Source: Tenericutes bacterium HGW-Tenericutes-2
GTDB lineage: Bacteria > Bacillota_I > Bacilli_A > Acholeplasmatales > Acholeplasmataceae
Assembly (NCBI GenBank): GCA_002839095.1
Contig: PGXL01000009.1
Coordinates: 66,444 to 119,559, forward strand
DNA length: 53,116 nucleotides
Direction of reading: 5' to 3'
In this document: piece by piece, positions 7,474 through 15,886 of the stretch
Layout: every line of letters starts with the position of its first letter
How positions within the stretch are numbered: the stretch's first letter is position 1
Position numbers and translations under genes: made by a program
Notes under the pieces: generated by a model
Seen by the model: only the letters and a program-made list of their open reading frames with translations
What the model was told of the DNA's origin: nothing
Databases searched by the model: none

Positions 7474-8571
7474 ATGATTAAAGCGATAAAAATACTATTA
7501 ATAGCTGTATTATCCGTAATTGTTTTATTTGTTTTAATTGTTTTTAGATTGTTTGCTATCAAATTATATGACTCCAGTGTTCAAAATGCTCATATGCGTA
7601 CACTTAAATCATATTATCAAAGTGAAAATTTCGAACCAGTTGATGAAACAGAGTTTGTCAATTTCAGTTTAACGGATACATCAATTAAGCTTAATGAGAT
7701 ACAAATGCTTGCTACACACAATAGCTATAAAAAAACTGGTTCTGATATTGGTAGATTTTTTGTGGGGCTAGGAGATTCATTTGAAGAAGCAAGAGCACTT
7801 AAGTATGGATATAAAAATTTAACCGATCAATTTGAAGCTGGTGTCAGAAGCATGGAATTTGATCTAAGACTTAGAAAAACCCAATTTGTATTAACCCATG
7901 TTCCATTGGTAGATAATAGCAGTGTTGCTCCAGATTTTTCTCAGGCTCTAGAAGAAATAGCACTTTTTTCCTCGAATCATCCAAATCATATTCCCATCAT
8001 TATCCTGATGGAAATCAAGGATGATTGGATGATTTTAGATCACGCACTTCAAGTTATTGAATCAGAGGATTTAGAGAATCTTAATCTACTTTTAGTTGAT
8101 AAGTTAGGTGATCAGCTGTTTACTCCTCAAATGATGATGGAGACTGGAAAGACATTGAAGGAAACTATACAGACAACTGGATGGCCAACTGTGAATTCTT
8201 TATTAGGAAAAGTCATATTTGTCCTACATCCGGGTAACTTTACAGATATGTATTATGAACTCGATGAGACGCTTGCGACACAACCTATGTTTATTGGGTC
8301 ATATGCAAGTGGAGTTAATCAAGATTATGCATCATTTATTGTCAATAACAATCCTTCAGTAGCAGAAATTGCACCATTAATTCAAGCAAACTTCATCGTA
8401 AGAACTAGAATTGATTCCAATTTAGTATTCAATCAAGCTGATTTTGATCAAGCAATTTTAAGCGGTGCGCAAATCTTAACCTCTGATTTCCTCATTGGTC
8501 GAAAAGATATTAAGACATCTGATATCATTTATTTTGATGATAATAAAATGATTATTCGAAAAAATTCTTAA
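7474..8571 (+). CDS. Membrane-anchored PI-PLC-C1-like phosphodiesterase
   Basis: 365 residues. An N-terminal hydrophobic helix (about residues 4-26) should anchor the protein with its domain outside the cell. The rest matches the Ca2+-dependent phosphatidylinositol-specific phospholipase C1-like family: MLATHNSYKK with catalytic H82, FEAGVRSMEFDLRL, LTHVPLVDNSS with second histidine H142, and IIILMEIKDDW. Such TIM-barrel enzymes cleave phosphodiesters of inositol lipids or related headgroups; the natural substrate here is unknown. ATG 7474 is preferred over the TTG at 7471 because it gives better spacing from AGAGGT. It is probably co-transcribed with the nucleotidyltransferase gene upstream. 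No clear terminator follows. Confidence 0.82.
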   Translation: MIKAIKILLIAVLSVIVLFVLIVFRLFAIKLYDSSVQNAHMRTLKSYYQSENFEPVDETEFVNFSLTDTSIKLNEIQMLATHNSYKKTGSDIGRFFVGLGDSFEEARALKYGYKNLTDQFEAGVRSMEFDLRLRKTQFVLTHVPLVDNSSVAPDFSQALEEIALFSSNHPNHIPIIILMEIKDDWMILDHALQVIESEDLENLNLLLVDKLGDQLFTPQMMMETGKTLKETIQTTGWPTVNSLLGKVIFVLHPGNFTDMYYELDETLATQPMFIGSYASGVNQDYASFIVNNNPSVAEIAPLIQANFIVRTRIDSNLVFNQADFDQAILSGAQILTSDFLIGRKDIKTSDIIYFDDNKMIIRKNS

Positions 8572-8627
8572 TTTCATCAACTTTTTCGATAAATTTCATT
8601 TTGTTGAATGAATCGAACACCAAGCGT

Positions 8628-8655
8628 TTGCTATTACAGACTATTCATGTATAAT
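8628..8655 (+). promoter_or_regulatory. Probable promoter of the PgpA/YutG-like gene
   Basis: TTGCTA (8628-8633) and a perfect TATAAT (8650-8655) are separated by 16 bases. The chosen ATG lies 44 bases after the -10 box. Confidence 0.5.
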
Positions 8656-8698
8656 AGAAAATACACTATATCGATTGATTAAAAAAGGAGTATATATT

Positions 8699-9217
8699 AT
8701 GAGCGTATTGTACAAAGAAGAAAATAGATTGAATGATGTCCAACAATATGAAATTGTTGTAAAAATGCTACAAGAAAGAGGAGTCATGCTAGAAGACATG
8801 GCACAAATCACTCTAGATTTACAAATCAAGTATTTACCTGCACTATCATTTGATTTATGCTTAGAGCATGTCAAAAGAGTTGTAATGAAAAGAGAAGTTC
8901 AAAATGCAGTTTTAACAGGTCTTGAGCTTGATATTTTAGCAGAAAAAGGTTTATTATCTGAACCTCTTTCATCCATGCTATTAAATGATTATGGTTTATA
9001 TGGCATTGATGAGATCCTTGCACTAGCAATTGTTAATGTTTACGGTTCAATTGGATTTACCAATTTTGGATTTGTTGATAAAACAAAACCTGGAATTATT
9101 GGTAAACTTGATGAAGCAGGAAAAAAGCCAGGCGTATGCAATACATTTCTTGATGACATTGTTGGAGCGATAGCGGCTGCAGCAGCAAGTTCAATAGCAC
9201 ATCGATTCGCAACTTAA
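8699..9217 (+). CDS. Phosphatidylglycerophosphatase A-like protein (YutG family)
   Basis: 172 residues, resembling Bacillus YutG: LQERGVMLEDMAQ near the N-terminus, KREVQNAVLTGLELD in the middle, YGIDEILALAIVNVYGSIGFTN and a C-terminal FLDDIVGAIAAAAAS segment. The family belongs to the PgpA superfamily, whose classical members dephosphorylate phosphatidylglycerophosphate in phospholipid synthesis. YutG-like members are mostly soluble and their true substrate is uncertain. A frame open from TTG 8675 exists, but AAAAAAGGAG lies eight bases before ATG 8699, which gives the conserved-length protein. It is monocistronic, between a promoter and a strong terminator. Confidence 0.8.
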   Translation: MSVLYKEENRLNDVQQYEIVVKMLQERGVMLEDMAQITLDLQIKYLPALSFDLCLEHVKRVVMKREVQNAVLTGLELDILAEKGLLSEPLSSMLLNDYGLYGIDEILALAIVNVYGSIGFTNFGFVDKTKPGIIGKLDEAGKKPGVCNTFLDDIVGAIAAAAASSIAHRFAT

Positions 9218-9240
9218 ATGAGGGAAACCTCATTTTTTTT
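9216..9240 (+). terminator. Rho-independent terminator of the PgpA/YutG-like gene
   Basis: AAATGAGG pairs with CCTCATTT around a GAAA tetraloop and runs into eight T residues. It overlaps the last bases of the stop codon. Confidence 0.9.
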
Positions 9241-9336
9241 ATAGTTTTATAGCATTTAAAATCTAAAGTTCATCAATGAAAATTGATATCTGCGATATAA
9301 TAAGAATAGACGGATACATAAAAGAGGAGTTTTGAT

Positions 9337-11733
9337 GTGAAAGATATCACGAATGAATCTAAAAACACCAATAGAAGCAATGAGCAATTCCAAGAAATCA
9401 TTTTAAGGATTGCTACTGATTTCATTAATGTCTCAATTGAAAACTTTGAACACACGATTCTTGAAGCCTTTGCAATTGTAGGCTCTTTTTTAGATTTAGA
9501 TCGAATCTATGTTTTTGAATATGATAAAAAGAAGTATATCATGAGTAATCCATATGAATGGGTTGGTAATAATGTAACCCCTAAAAAACAGGAAAGACAA
9601 CAAATTAATTTTGAACCCTTTTTTGAAGACCTTGTTAAAAAACATATGCGCGGTAATTCAGTCATTATTGAAGATGTTGAAACACTCAATAAAAAATCAG
9701 AATTATATAAAATGTTAAACAAAGAGAATGTCAAATCGCTCTATACACTTCCATTAATCAATCAAGAGGATTGTATTGGATTTATCGCATTTGATGACAA
9801 TCAAAAAACAAGAAGATGGAATGTTATTGAAAATAGATTACTAAGAGTTCTATCAGAAATGATGACCAATTTAATAATCCGTCAGCAAAGAGAGCATGAG
9901 ATTATTGAAATGAGAATTCAAGCTGATGAAGCATCTCGTGCCAAGGGTCAGTTTTTAGCAAACATGAGTCATGAAATCCGCACTCCCTTAAGTGGAATAT
10001 ATAATACCTTTTATCTTTTAAGCACGACCAATTTATCTCTCGAGCAAAATGAGTATTTAAATGTTGGTCAGGCATCCATTGATTCGTTAGCGAGTATTGT
10101 TGATGATGTGTTAGATATATCAAGAATTGAAGCAGGAAAAATGGAGGTCTACGAGGATCTTTTCAATATTGAAGAAGAGTTTATTCGAATCATTAGAACA
10201 CAAAAAAGCTTTGCTGACGATAAGGGGCTTTCTGTCTCATTTCATTTTGATTACCGAATCAATTTTGATATATTAGGTGATTATCGAAAACTAAGACAAA
10301 TTCTTTTAAATCTTTTGAATAATGCAATCAAGTATACAAACAAGGGTAGTATTGATATAGATGTTTCAATGGTATCTGAGGATCCACTACAAATTGAATT
10401 TTCAGTTAAAGACACTGGTATAGGCATTGAAGAGTCTCAAATAAAACATTTGTCAGAAGCGTTTTATCAAGTGGATTCCTCTATTTCAAGAAAATATCAA
10501 GGCACTGGCCTTGGACTATCTATCTCTAATCAATTAATTGACCTACTTCACGGGAAGCTAACGATAGAAAGTGAAGTGAATAAAGGTAGTACCTTTAAGG
10601 TCATTCTTCCATTCACCAAAAATAGATTATATGAATATCCAGCAACTCAAAATATGAAATCTTTATATGTCATTGATAATATCCACCAATCGACAATTGA
10701 AAACATGCTTTCTTCAATGGGTTTAATTACTTATACATTTGAAACTGTAGAAGACAAGAAAATGGATGCAATTATCTTTGAGACACCAATTAAGAACGGT
10801 GAAATGATTCAAAGATTGAAAGAAGAATACGGGACAGAGTCAACAATCACAATGTCTTCTGCAACTCCAGAGAATAAGAGATTCAAGAAAATTGATTGTT
10901 TCTTTGATTTACCTGTATCCAGACAAACACTTTATCAAAAAATATTAAATAAGCTCAATTCTGAACGGAAAGCACAAAATACAAATGAGTATAATACAAT
11001 ACTTTCTGGAAATGCACTAGTAGTAGATGATAATCGACTCAATAGAATTGCTCTAGAAAGCATTTTAGTGAAACAAGGTATTAAATCAACATCAGTTGAC
11101 AGTGGTAAAAAAGCAATTGATCTAGTAAAAAAAGAAGATTTCAATATTATTTTAATGGATATTCAAATGCCTGAAATGGATGGAATTGAAACCACAAGAA
11201 GAATACGTGCTCTTGGTAAGAAATATCAAAGCATTCCGATAGTTGCAGTCACTGCAAATGCATTCTTTAATGACTATGATATGATGAAAACTACTCAAAT
11301 TAATGATGTTATCTTTAAGCCTATAAAAATTGAACATTTAAATCAGGTATTAAGAAAATACATCCATACAGGTACAAGCATTCAAATCCCTGATGAGTTC
11401 TTTGCATTTGATGAAAAGGATTTTAGACAACGATTTGAAGGCAGTAGTGATATAGCTATAGAAGTTATCGAATCATTTTCTAGTGAATATCGCGGTGATC
11501 TTCAAAAGCTTAAATCAGCAATTCAACTAAAGGACGGCGAAGAGATTATTAAAGCTGCTCATTATTTTAAAGGCTCTTGTTCCTATCTTTCAGGCAAAAG
11601 AGCAGTTTGGATGCTTAACTATATTATGGACATTGCAAAAAATAAACAGCTTGATTTAATGGAGTTATGCTATGATATGTTAGAAGGCGAAGTTGTTGAA
11701 CTGATGAAGGCAATCAACAATTTCAAAATTTAA
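9337..11733 (+). CDS. Cytoplasmic hybrid histidine kinase: GAF-HisKA-HATPase-(degenerate REC)-REC-HPt
   Basis: 798 residues without membrane segments. Order: GAF-like sensor (about 15-185), HisKA with phospho-acceptor H212 in NMSHEIRTPL, HATPase_c (about 315-430; NLLNNAIKYT, DTGIGI, GTGLGLSI), a pseudo-receiver (about 445-545) that keeps strand-like spacing but lacks the acidic pocket, a full receiver with D608 in ILMDIQMPEMDG, and an HPt domain with H742 in AAHYFKGS. It can carry out a complete His-Asp-His phosphorelay within one chain, but no response regulator with an output domain is nearby, so the final target is elsewhere. The start is GTG with AGAGGAG upstream; a TATAAT at 9296-9301 is a possible -10. 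The GAF ligand is unknown. Confidence 0.92.
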   Translation: MKDITNESKNTNRSNEQFQEIILRIATDFINVSIENFEHTILEAFAIVGSFLDLDRIYVFEYDKKKYIMSNPYEWVGNNVTPKKQERQQINFEPFFEDLVKKHMRGNSVIIEDVETLNKKSELYKMLNKENVKSLYTLPLINQEDCIGFIAFDDNQKTRRWNVIENRLLRVLSEMMTNLIIRQQREHEIIEMRIQADEASRAKGQFLANMSHEIRTPLSGIYNTFYLLSTTNLSLEQNEYLNVGQASIDSLASIVDDVLDISRIEAGKMEVYEDLFNIEEEFIRIIRTQKSFADDKGLSVSFHFDYRINFDILGDYRKLRQILLNLLNNAIKYTNKGSIDIDVSMVSEDPLQIEFSVKDTGIGIEESQIKHLSEAFYQVDSSISRKYQGTGLGLSISNQLIDLLHGKLTIESEVNKGSTFKVILPFTKNRLYEYPATQNMKSLYVIDNIHQSTIENMLSSMGLITYTFETVEDKKMDAIIFETPIKNGEMIQRLKEEYGTESTITMSSATPENKRFKKIDCFFDLPVSRQTLYQKILNKLNSERKAQNTNEYNTILSGNALVVDDNRLNRIALESILVKQGIKSTSVDSGKKAIDLVKKEDFNIILMDIQMPEMDGIETTRRIRALGKKYQSIPIVAVTANAFFNDYDMMKTTQINDVIFKPIKIEHLNQVLRKYIHTGTSIQIPDEFFAFDEKDFRQRFEGSSDIAIEVIESFSSEYRGDLQKLKSAIQLKDGEEIIKAAHYFKGSCSYLSGKRAVWMLNYIMDIAKNKQLDLMELCYDMLEGEVVELMKAINNFKI

Positions 11734-11778
11734 ACATCATAATCAAAATATTAAAAAGTGAAAACTTGATATTAGTCA

Positions 11779-11806
11779 AAAACAGCACAACAAAGTGTGC
11801 TGTTTT
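11779..11806 (+). terminator. Terminator of the hybrid kinase gene
   Basis: A perfect 11-bp stem (AAAACAGCACA / TGTGCTGTTTT) with a 6-base loop, about 45 bases after the kinase stop. The T run is short and mostly within the stem. Confidence 0.7.
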
Positions 11807-11850
11807 CAATAAGAATCCTTAAATATGATACAATAGACGTAGGTGATTAT

Positions 11851-12279
11851 ATGAAAAATAAAGAAGAACTAAAGAAAAAATTAACTCCAATTCAATATCA
11901 TGTTACACAGGAAAATGGAACAGAAAGAGCGTTTCAAAACGAGTACTGGAATAACCATGAGGATGGTATTTATGTTGATATAGTTTCTGGTGAACCACTT
12001 TTTACAAGTCTTGATAAGTTTGATAGTGGTTGTGGCTGGCCAAGCTTTGCTAAGCCAGTAAAAAAACTGGAAACCAAAATGGATAAAAGCCATTTTATGA
12101 TTCGCACTGAGGTTAGAAGTCCAGAGGCTGACAGTCATTTAGGTCATCTTTTTACCGATGGACCAGAAGAACTTGGTGGTTTAAGATATTGCATCAATTC
12201 AGCGGCTATACGATTTATAGCAGTAAAAGATCTTGAAAAAGAAGGCTATAAGGAATTTATTAAATTATTTAAAAAGTAA
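11851..12279 (+). CDS. msrB: Peptide-methionine (R)-S-oxide reductase MsrB
   Basis: 142 residues. It reduces methionine-R-sulfoxide in oxidised proteins in the cytoplasm, usually with thioredoxin. Family motifs are clear: [28 protein letters not shown] with C61, [13 protein letters not shown], and [11 protein letters not shown] with catalytic C114. The paired zinc-binding CxxC motifs of many MsrB proteins are absent, as in the zinc-free subtype. The frame is open from further upstream, but ATG 11851 follows TAGGTGA at good spacing and starts the conserved length; TACAAT at 11829-11834 may be the -10 box. No msrA is adjacent. The esterase gene follows after 15 bases, probably in the same operon. 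Confidence 0.93.
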   Translation: MKNKEELKKKLTPIQYHVTQENGTERAFQNEYWNNHEDGIYVDIVSGEPLFTSLDKFDSGCGWPSFAKPVKKLETKMDKSHFMIRTEVRSPEADSHLGHLFTDGPEELGGLRYCINSAAIRFIAVKDLEKEGYKEFIKLFKK

Positions 12280-12294
12280 GCAGGGGGGATTTTT

Positions 12295-13212
12295 ATGGAT
12301 AAATATAATATTGATCCGGAATTAAGGGTTTTAAAACCATTAAGATTTAAAAAATATAACAGCTCACGTCGATTGATAGCTAACATTGTTTTTATATTGA
12401 CTATGTTTTTTACAAAACCAAGTAAGGGTGTTATTAGACTAACCTACAAAGTAAGAGGATACAATCATCAAAATGTAAAAGTATTCGTATATAGAAAGAA
12501 AAATGTAGTAGGAAAAACACCAGGTTTATTATACATTCACGGTGGTGGATTTCAGATTGTTGGGACAACAGTGCATTTAAGGATGCTAGAACAAATAGTT
12601 ATGGCAACTGGACATTCTGTAGTTTATGTGAATTATCATCTTGCACCAAAACATCCTTTCCCAGCAGCCTTTTTTGACTGCTATCACACACTTCTTTGGA
12701 TGAAAAATCATGCAGGCTTCCTTCATATCGATGAGAATGATATCTCTGTAGGTGGAGACTCAGCAGGTGGTAATCTTGCTGCAGGTATTGCATTATATGC
12801 AAGAGATAAAAGTGGACCAAAAATCAATAAACAGATGTTATTATATCCTGTAATCGATATTAAGCAAGAAACGGATTCAATCAAGGAATTTCATGATGCA
12901 CCGATGTGGAATTCAATTTTGAATAAGAGTATGTGGGAAATCTATATGAAAAATGGTGATTTTGGGATGCTTCAATATGCATCACCTTCGCTAGCTAGCC
13001 TTGAGAATATGCCAAAGACGTATATTGAGACTGCTCAATTCGATTGCTTAAGAGATGAGGCAATTGATTATGCAAGAAAGCTTTCAGAAGCTGGAGTAGA
13101 AGTCATTGAATATCATACAAGAAAATCGGTTCATGGCTATGATGCGGTATTTTATAGCAATTTTGTCAAAAAAATGATTGAAAATAGAATTGACTTTTTA
13201 AAGGGTGAATAA
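12295..13212 (+). CDS. Alpha/beta-hydrolase esterase, hormone-sensitive-lipase family
   Basis: 305 residues. HSL-type (family IV) esterase/lipase: the oxyanion-hole motif HGGG at residues 82-85, nucleophile S156 in GGDSAGGN, an acid in DCLRDEA, and a histidine in SVHGYDAVF. It should hydrolyse small acyl esters; the actual substrate is unknown. The N-terminal 45 residues include a hydrophobic stretch (IANIVFILTMFF) that may associate with the membrane. AGGGGGGA precedes the ATG. It ends one base before the next gene, whose ribosome site lies inside its 3' end. Confidence 0.9.
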   Translation: MDKYNIDPELRVLKPLRFKKYNSSRRLIANIVFILTMFFTKPSKGVIRLTYKVRGYNHQNVKVFVYRKKNVVGKTPGLLYIHGGGFQIVGTTVHLRMLEQIVMATGHSVVYVNYHLAPKHPFPAAFFDCYHTLLWMKNHAGFLHIDENDISVGGDSAGGNLAAGIALYARDKSGPKINKQMLLYPVIDIKQETDSIKEFHDAPMWNSILNKSMWEIYMKNGDFGMLQYASPSLASLENMPKTYIETAQFDCLRDEAIDYARKLSEAGVEVIEYHTRKSVHGYDAVFYSNFVKKMIENRIDFLKGE

Positions 13213-13213
13213 T

Positions 13214-13843
13214 ATGCATAAAATTGATATTGAAAAGTGGGATAGAAAAAATACCTATAACTTTTTTAAGGATATTGACGTACCTAGATATTTAATGACC
13301 TTTGATTTAGATGTTACAAATTTTTATCGATACGTTAAAAAGAATCAGTTTTCGTTTTATTTGGCTTTTATCTATATTGTTGTCAATCAAATGAATGAGA
13401 TTGAAAACTTTAGATACCGCTTTATTGATGGAGAGCCATGTCTTTTTGATCTAACACATCCATCATTTACCGATCGCATTGAAAATAGCGAGAACTTTAA
13501 AATAGTTACCGTTTTAATGGAAAATGAGATTGAGAAATTCATGAATAAGGCAAAATTAACTTCTATAAAACAAGGAAATGTATTTATTAATCCTGAAATG
13601 GAAATGAGAAATGATTTAGTCTATATTACTACATTTCCATGGGCTAAATATACTCAGGTATCACATGCACACCAACTCGATAAGTTTGATGCGATACCAA
13701 AATTGGTTTGGGGTAAATTTGAGGAAGTGAATCAAAGATTCATTATGCCTTTTTCAATTGAAGTTCATCATGCATTTGTAGATGGACTACATGTGGGAAA
13801 GTTTATCAATCTTTTACAAGAAAAATTAATAAGCTGTGAGTGA
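13214..13843 (+). CDS. Chloramphenicol acetyltransferase (CatA)-like O-acetyltransferase
   Basis: 209 residues, close to the usual length of type A CAT. The C-terminal catalytic motif HHAFVDGLHVGKF (HH at 185-186) matches the family's HHxxxDGxH; FPWAKYTQVSHA corresponds to the PW region preceding the active site. Classical CATs acetylate chloramphenicol with acetyl-CoA, but many chromosomal homologues have other or unknown acceptors, and its operon position after msrB and an esterase gives no sign of a resistance cassette. A GTG at 13205 is in frame, but ATG 13214 has AAGGGTGA five bases upstream. A bidirectional terminator follows. Confidence 0.8.
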   Translation: MHKIDIEKWDRKNTYNFFKDIDVPRYLMTFDLDVTNFYRYVKKNQFSFYLAFIYIVVNQMNEIENFRYRFIDGEPCLFDLTHPSFTDRIENSENFKIVTVLMENEIEKFMNKAKLTSIKQGNVFINPEMEMRNDLVYITTFPWAKYTQVSHAHQLDKFDAIPKLVWGKFEEVNQRFIMPFSIEVHHAFVDGLHVGKFINLLQEKLISCE

Positions 13844-13845
13844 AT

Positions 13846-13870
13846 AAAAAAAGGCGAACCGCCTTTTTTT
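13846..13870. terminator. Bidirectional terminator between the CAT-like and MerR genes
   Basis: GGCG/CGCC core with a 3-base loop, flanked by seven A and seven T residues that extend the stem to 11 bp. Works on both strands; the MerR gene's stop codon lies at its right edge. Confidence 0.88.
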
Positions 13871-14627
13871 ATCTTAAGTGATAGAATACTGCATTTCTAA
13901 GCAAGACAGCTAAACCCTCTTGATCCTTATCATAGTATTTTTTAAATCGTTCATCCTCAACATACATTTGAACTAAGTTGTGATGCGCATCTATAGAATA
14001 AGTTCCCCATGCTAACTCTATCCAACGTTTATGCAGCTCGGCAACTTTTTTTGAGTACGCTGATTTTTCATCATTGCCTAGCGTATATGCCTCCTTTAAA
14101 CCAATCTCAATGTCATCACTTAGCTTCATAAATTCTAAGTATTCCATCTCTGACATATTTTCGAATTGCTTTCTCGATTCATCATATGCATGCTTCCCCC
14201 ACTTTTGAATTACCTCATCCTTGTAGGTCTCATCATTTTTACTTAGCATTTCCTTTTTGAAGCCTTTAAACTTATCTGAATCTTTCATTTCAATACCTCC
14301 TTCGATTGATTCAATCGTTTGATTTACATTTTCTATTAATGTATGTATTTGTTTTTGTCTAAGAAGTAGTTTGGATAGATGTGATTTCAGTAGTTTGGAT
14401 TGATCATTTTGATTCTTTCCGAGTATCGATTTTATGTTTTCAAGCTCGACACCAAGTTCTCTAAAGAATAGAATTTGCTGTAAAATATCGATTTCATTCT
14501 TCCCATAAATTCGATAACCTGCGCTATTGACCCTTCTTGGTTTAAGTAAACCTATCTGATCGTAATATCTTAATGTTCTTGTTGTTAAACCACACATTTT
14601 GGATAAATGATTAATTGAATATTCCAC
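13869..14627 (-). CDS. MerR-family transcriptional regulator with TipAS-type effector domain
   Basis: 252 residues from the GTG start. Residues 1-70 form the MerR winged helix (YSINHLSKMCGLTTRTLRYY, then NSAGYRIYGKNEI), residues about 75-120 a dimerisation coiled coil, and about 130-252 a TipAS-like domain (KWGKHAYDESRKQFENMSE, WGTYSIDAHHNLVQMYV). TipA-type regulators activate promoters with overlong spacers when their C-terminal domain binds drugs or other amphipathic ligands. A frame is open from ATG 14645, but the perfect AGGAGGTG sits five bases before GTG 14627, and 14645 would precede the predicted transcript start. Its own promoter has a 19-bp spacer, so it likely controls itself. No efflux gene lies beside it. 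Confidence 0.9.
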   Translation of the reverse strand: MEYSINHLSKMCGLTTRTLRYYDQIGLLKPRRVNSAGYRIYGKNEIDILQQILFFRELGVELENIKSILGKNQNDQSKLLKSHLSKLLLRQKQIHTLIENVNQTIESIEGGIEMKDSDKFKGFKKEMLSKNDETYKDEVIQKWGKHAYDESRKQFENMSEMEYLEFMKLSDDIEIGLKEAYTLGNDEKSAYSKKVAELHKRWIELAWGTYSIDAHHNLVQMYVEDERFKKYYDKDQEGLAVLLRNAVFYHLR

Positions 14628-14649
14628 AAATTCACCTCCTATCATCTAC

Positions 14650-14680
14650 AGTATAAACCCTAACGTAACGTTAATGTCAA
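14650..14680 (-). promoter_or_regulatory. MerR-type 19-bp-spacer promoter and operator
   Basis: On the minus strand TTGACA (14680-14675) and TATACT (14655-14650) are separated by 19 bases, the overlong spacing typical of MerR-activated promoters. The spacer contains a near-perfect dyad, TAACGT-T-ACGTTA. It directs the MerR/TipA-like gene, with a predicted leader of under 20 bases. Confidence 0.88.
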
Positions 14681-14746
14681 GCGAAAAAACTCAAAAAAAT
14701 AATTTCACAAAAATTATATGATTTATCATATAAATAAAAACAAGTG

Positions 14747-14755
14747 TGTTATAAT
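14747..14755 (+). promoter_or_regulatory. Extended -10 promoter of the leucine dehydrogenase operon
   Basis: TGTTATAAT is an exact extended -10 element. The transcript start would fall near 14762, so the cre-like site just downstream overlaps the start of transcription. Confidence 0.7.
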
Positions 14756-14761
14756 ATTTTA

Positions 14762-14775
14762 TGTAAGCGCTTTTA
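14762..14775 (+). promoter_or_regulatory. cre-like catabolite operator of the leucine dehydrogenase operon
   Basis: TGTAAGCGCTTTTA matches the Gram-positive cre consensus TGWAARCGYTWNCW at 13 of 14 positions, failing only at the penultimate C. It sits at about +1 to +14, a position where CcpA-type repressors block transcription. Inference: amino-acid catabolism is repressed when good sugars are present. Confidence 0.75.
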
Positions 14776-14795
14776 AAAATTGAAGGGAGAAAAAC

Positions 14796-15875
14796 ATGAG
14801 CGATTTTAAGCATTTCGAGTACATGGAAAAACACCGGTACGAACAAGTCGTATATTTTTACGACAAAACAACAGGATTAAAAGGTATCACTTGCATTCAC
14901 AATACCACATTAGGACCAGCCCTTGGTGGAACTAGACTGTGGAATTATGCAAGCGAAGAAGAGGCAGTAGTTGACTGTTTAAGACTTGCTAGAGGGATGA
15001 CATATAAGGCTGCAGCAGCTGGTCTAAATCTAGGTGGTGGAAAGACAGTTCTCATTGGTGATCCAGATCTTGTCAAAGGTGAAGGATATTTTAGAGCACT
15101 TGGTCGTTATGTTCAAAGCTTAAATGGCAGATACATTACAGCTGAAGACGTTAACACAAGTACAAAAGACATGGACTTTGTAAGTATGGAAACAGATTAT
15201 GTAGTAGGTCTTGAAGGTAAATCAGGTAACCCATCTCCTATGACATCATTAGGTGCATTCCACGGTATCCGTGCCGCATTACAATATAAGTTTGGTGACG
15301 AAGACATATCAAAATATAAGTTTGCAGTTCAAGGGGCGGGACAAACAGGTTATTATCTAATTAAAAAGCTTGTTGAAATGAAGGCTAAAAAAATCTATTT
15401 TACAGAAATTAATAAAAAGCATATTGATAGACTTAAAAAGGAACATCCAGATGTTGAATTCCTTGAACCAAAAGATATATATGGTGCAGATGTTGATGTT
15501 TTCGTTCCTTGTGCACTTGGTGGTTCATTAAATGATGAAACAATTCCACAATTGAAGGCTAAAATTATTGCAGGTACAGCAAATAATGTACTTTTAGAAG
15601 AAGACATTCATGGAAACATGATTAAAGATAAAGGTATTTTATATGCACCAGACTTCGTCATTAATGCTGGTGGTTTAATTAACGTTTATCACGAATTAAA
15701 AGAATATAATATCGGCCGTGCAACAAGAGATATCGAAAAAATTTATGACCGTTTATTAGAAATCTTTAAGATAGCTGAAAGAGAAAATATTCACACTCAA
15801 CTTGCAGCTAAAGTATTCGCAAAGAAGAGAATTGAAACGATTAATAACGTACAAGATAACTACATTAAAAGATAG
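14796..15875 (+). CDS. ldh: Leucine dehydrogenase (Glu/Leu/Phe/Val dehydrogenase family)
   Basis: 359 residues. It oxidatively deaminates branched-chain amino acids to 2-oxoacids with NAD+. The family motif LGPALGGTRLW is present, with conserved lysines K71 (MTYKAAAAG) and catalytic K83 in GLNLGGGKTVL, ITAEDVNTST, and the NAD-binding motif GAGQTG near residues 181-186. The length matches Bacillus leucine dehydrogenase (about 364) rather than glutamate dehydrogenase (about 420-450). Phenylalanine or valine specificity cannot be excluded. Ribosome site GAAGGGAG. The product 2-oxoacids are substrates for the ferredoxin oxidoreductase encoded just downstream in the same operon. Confidence 0.88.
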   Translation: MSDFKHFEYMEKHRYEQVVYFYDKTTGLKGITCIHNTTLGPALGGTRLWNYASEEEAVVDCLRLARGMTYKAAAAGLNLGGGKTVLIGDPDLVKGEGYFRALGRYVQSLNGRYITAEDVNTSTKDMDFVSMETDYVVGLEGKSGNPSPMTSLGAFHGIRAALQYKFGDEDISKYKFAVQGAGQTGYYLIKKLVEMKAKKIYFTEINKKHIDRLKKEHPDVEFLEPKDIYGADVDVFVPCALGGSLNDETIPQLKAKIIAGTANNVLLEEDIHGNMIKDKGILYAPDFVINAGGLINVYHELKEYNIGRATRDIEKIYDRLLEIFKIAERENIHTQLAAKVFAKKRIETINNVQDNYIKR

Positions 15876-15886
15876 GGAGTGAATAT

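Noticed and set aside
8572..8627. Hairpin TTCATT/AATGAA after the PLC-like gene as a terminator.
   Set aside because: Short AT-only stem without T run; also overlaps nothing else of note.
13214..13843. Calling the CatA-like gene a chloramphenicol resistance gene.
   Set aside because: Only the general catalytic motif is visible; the context is not a resistance cassette and many homologues are inactive on the drug.
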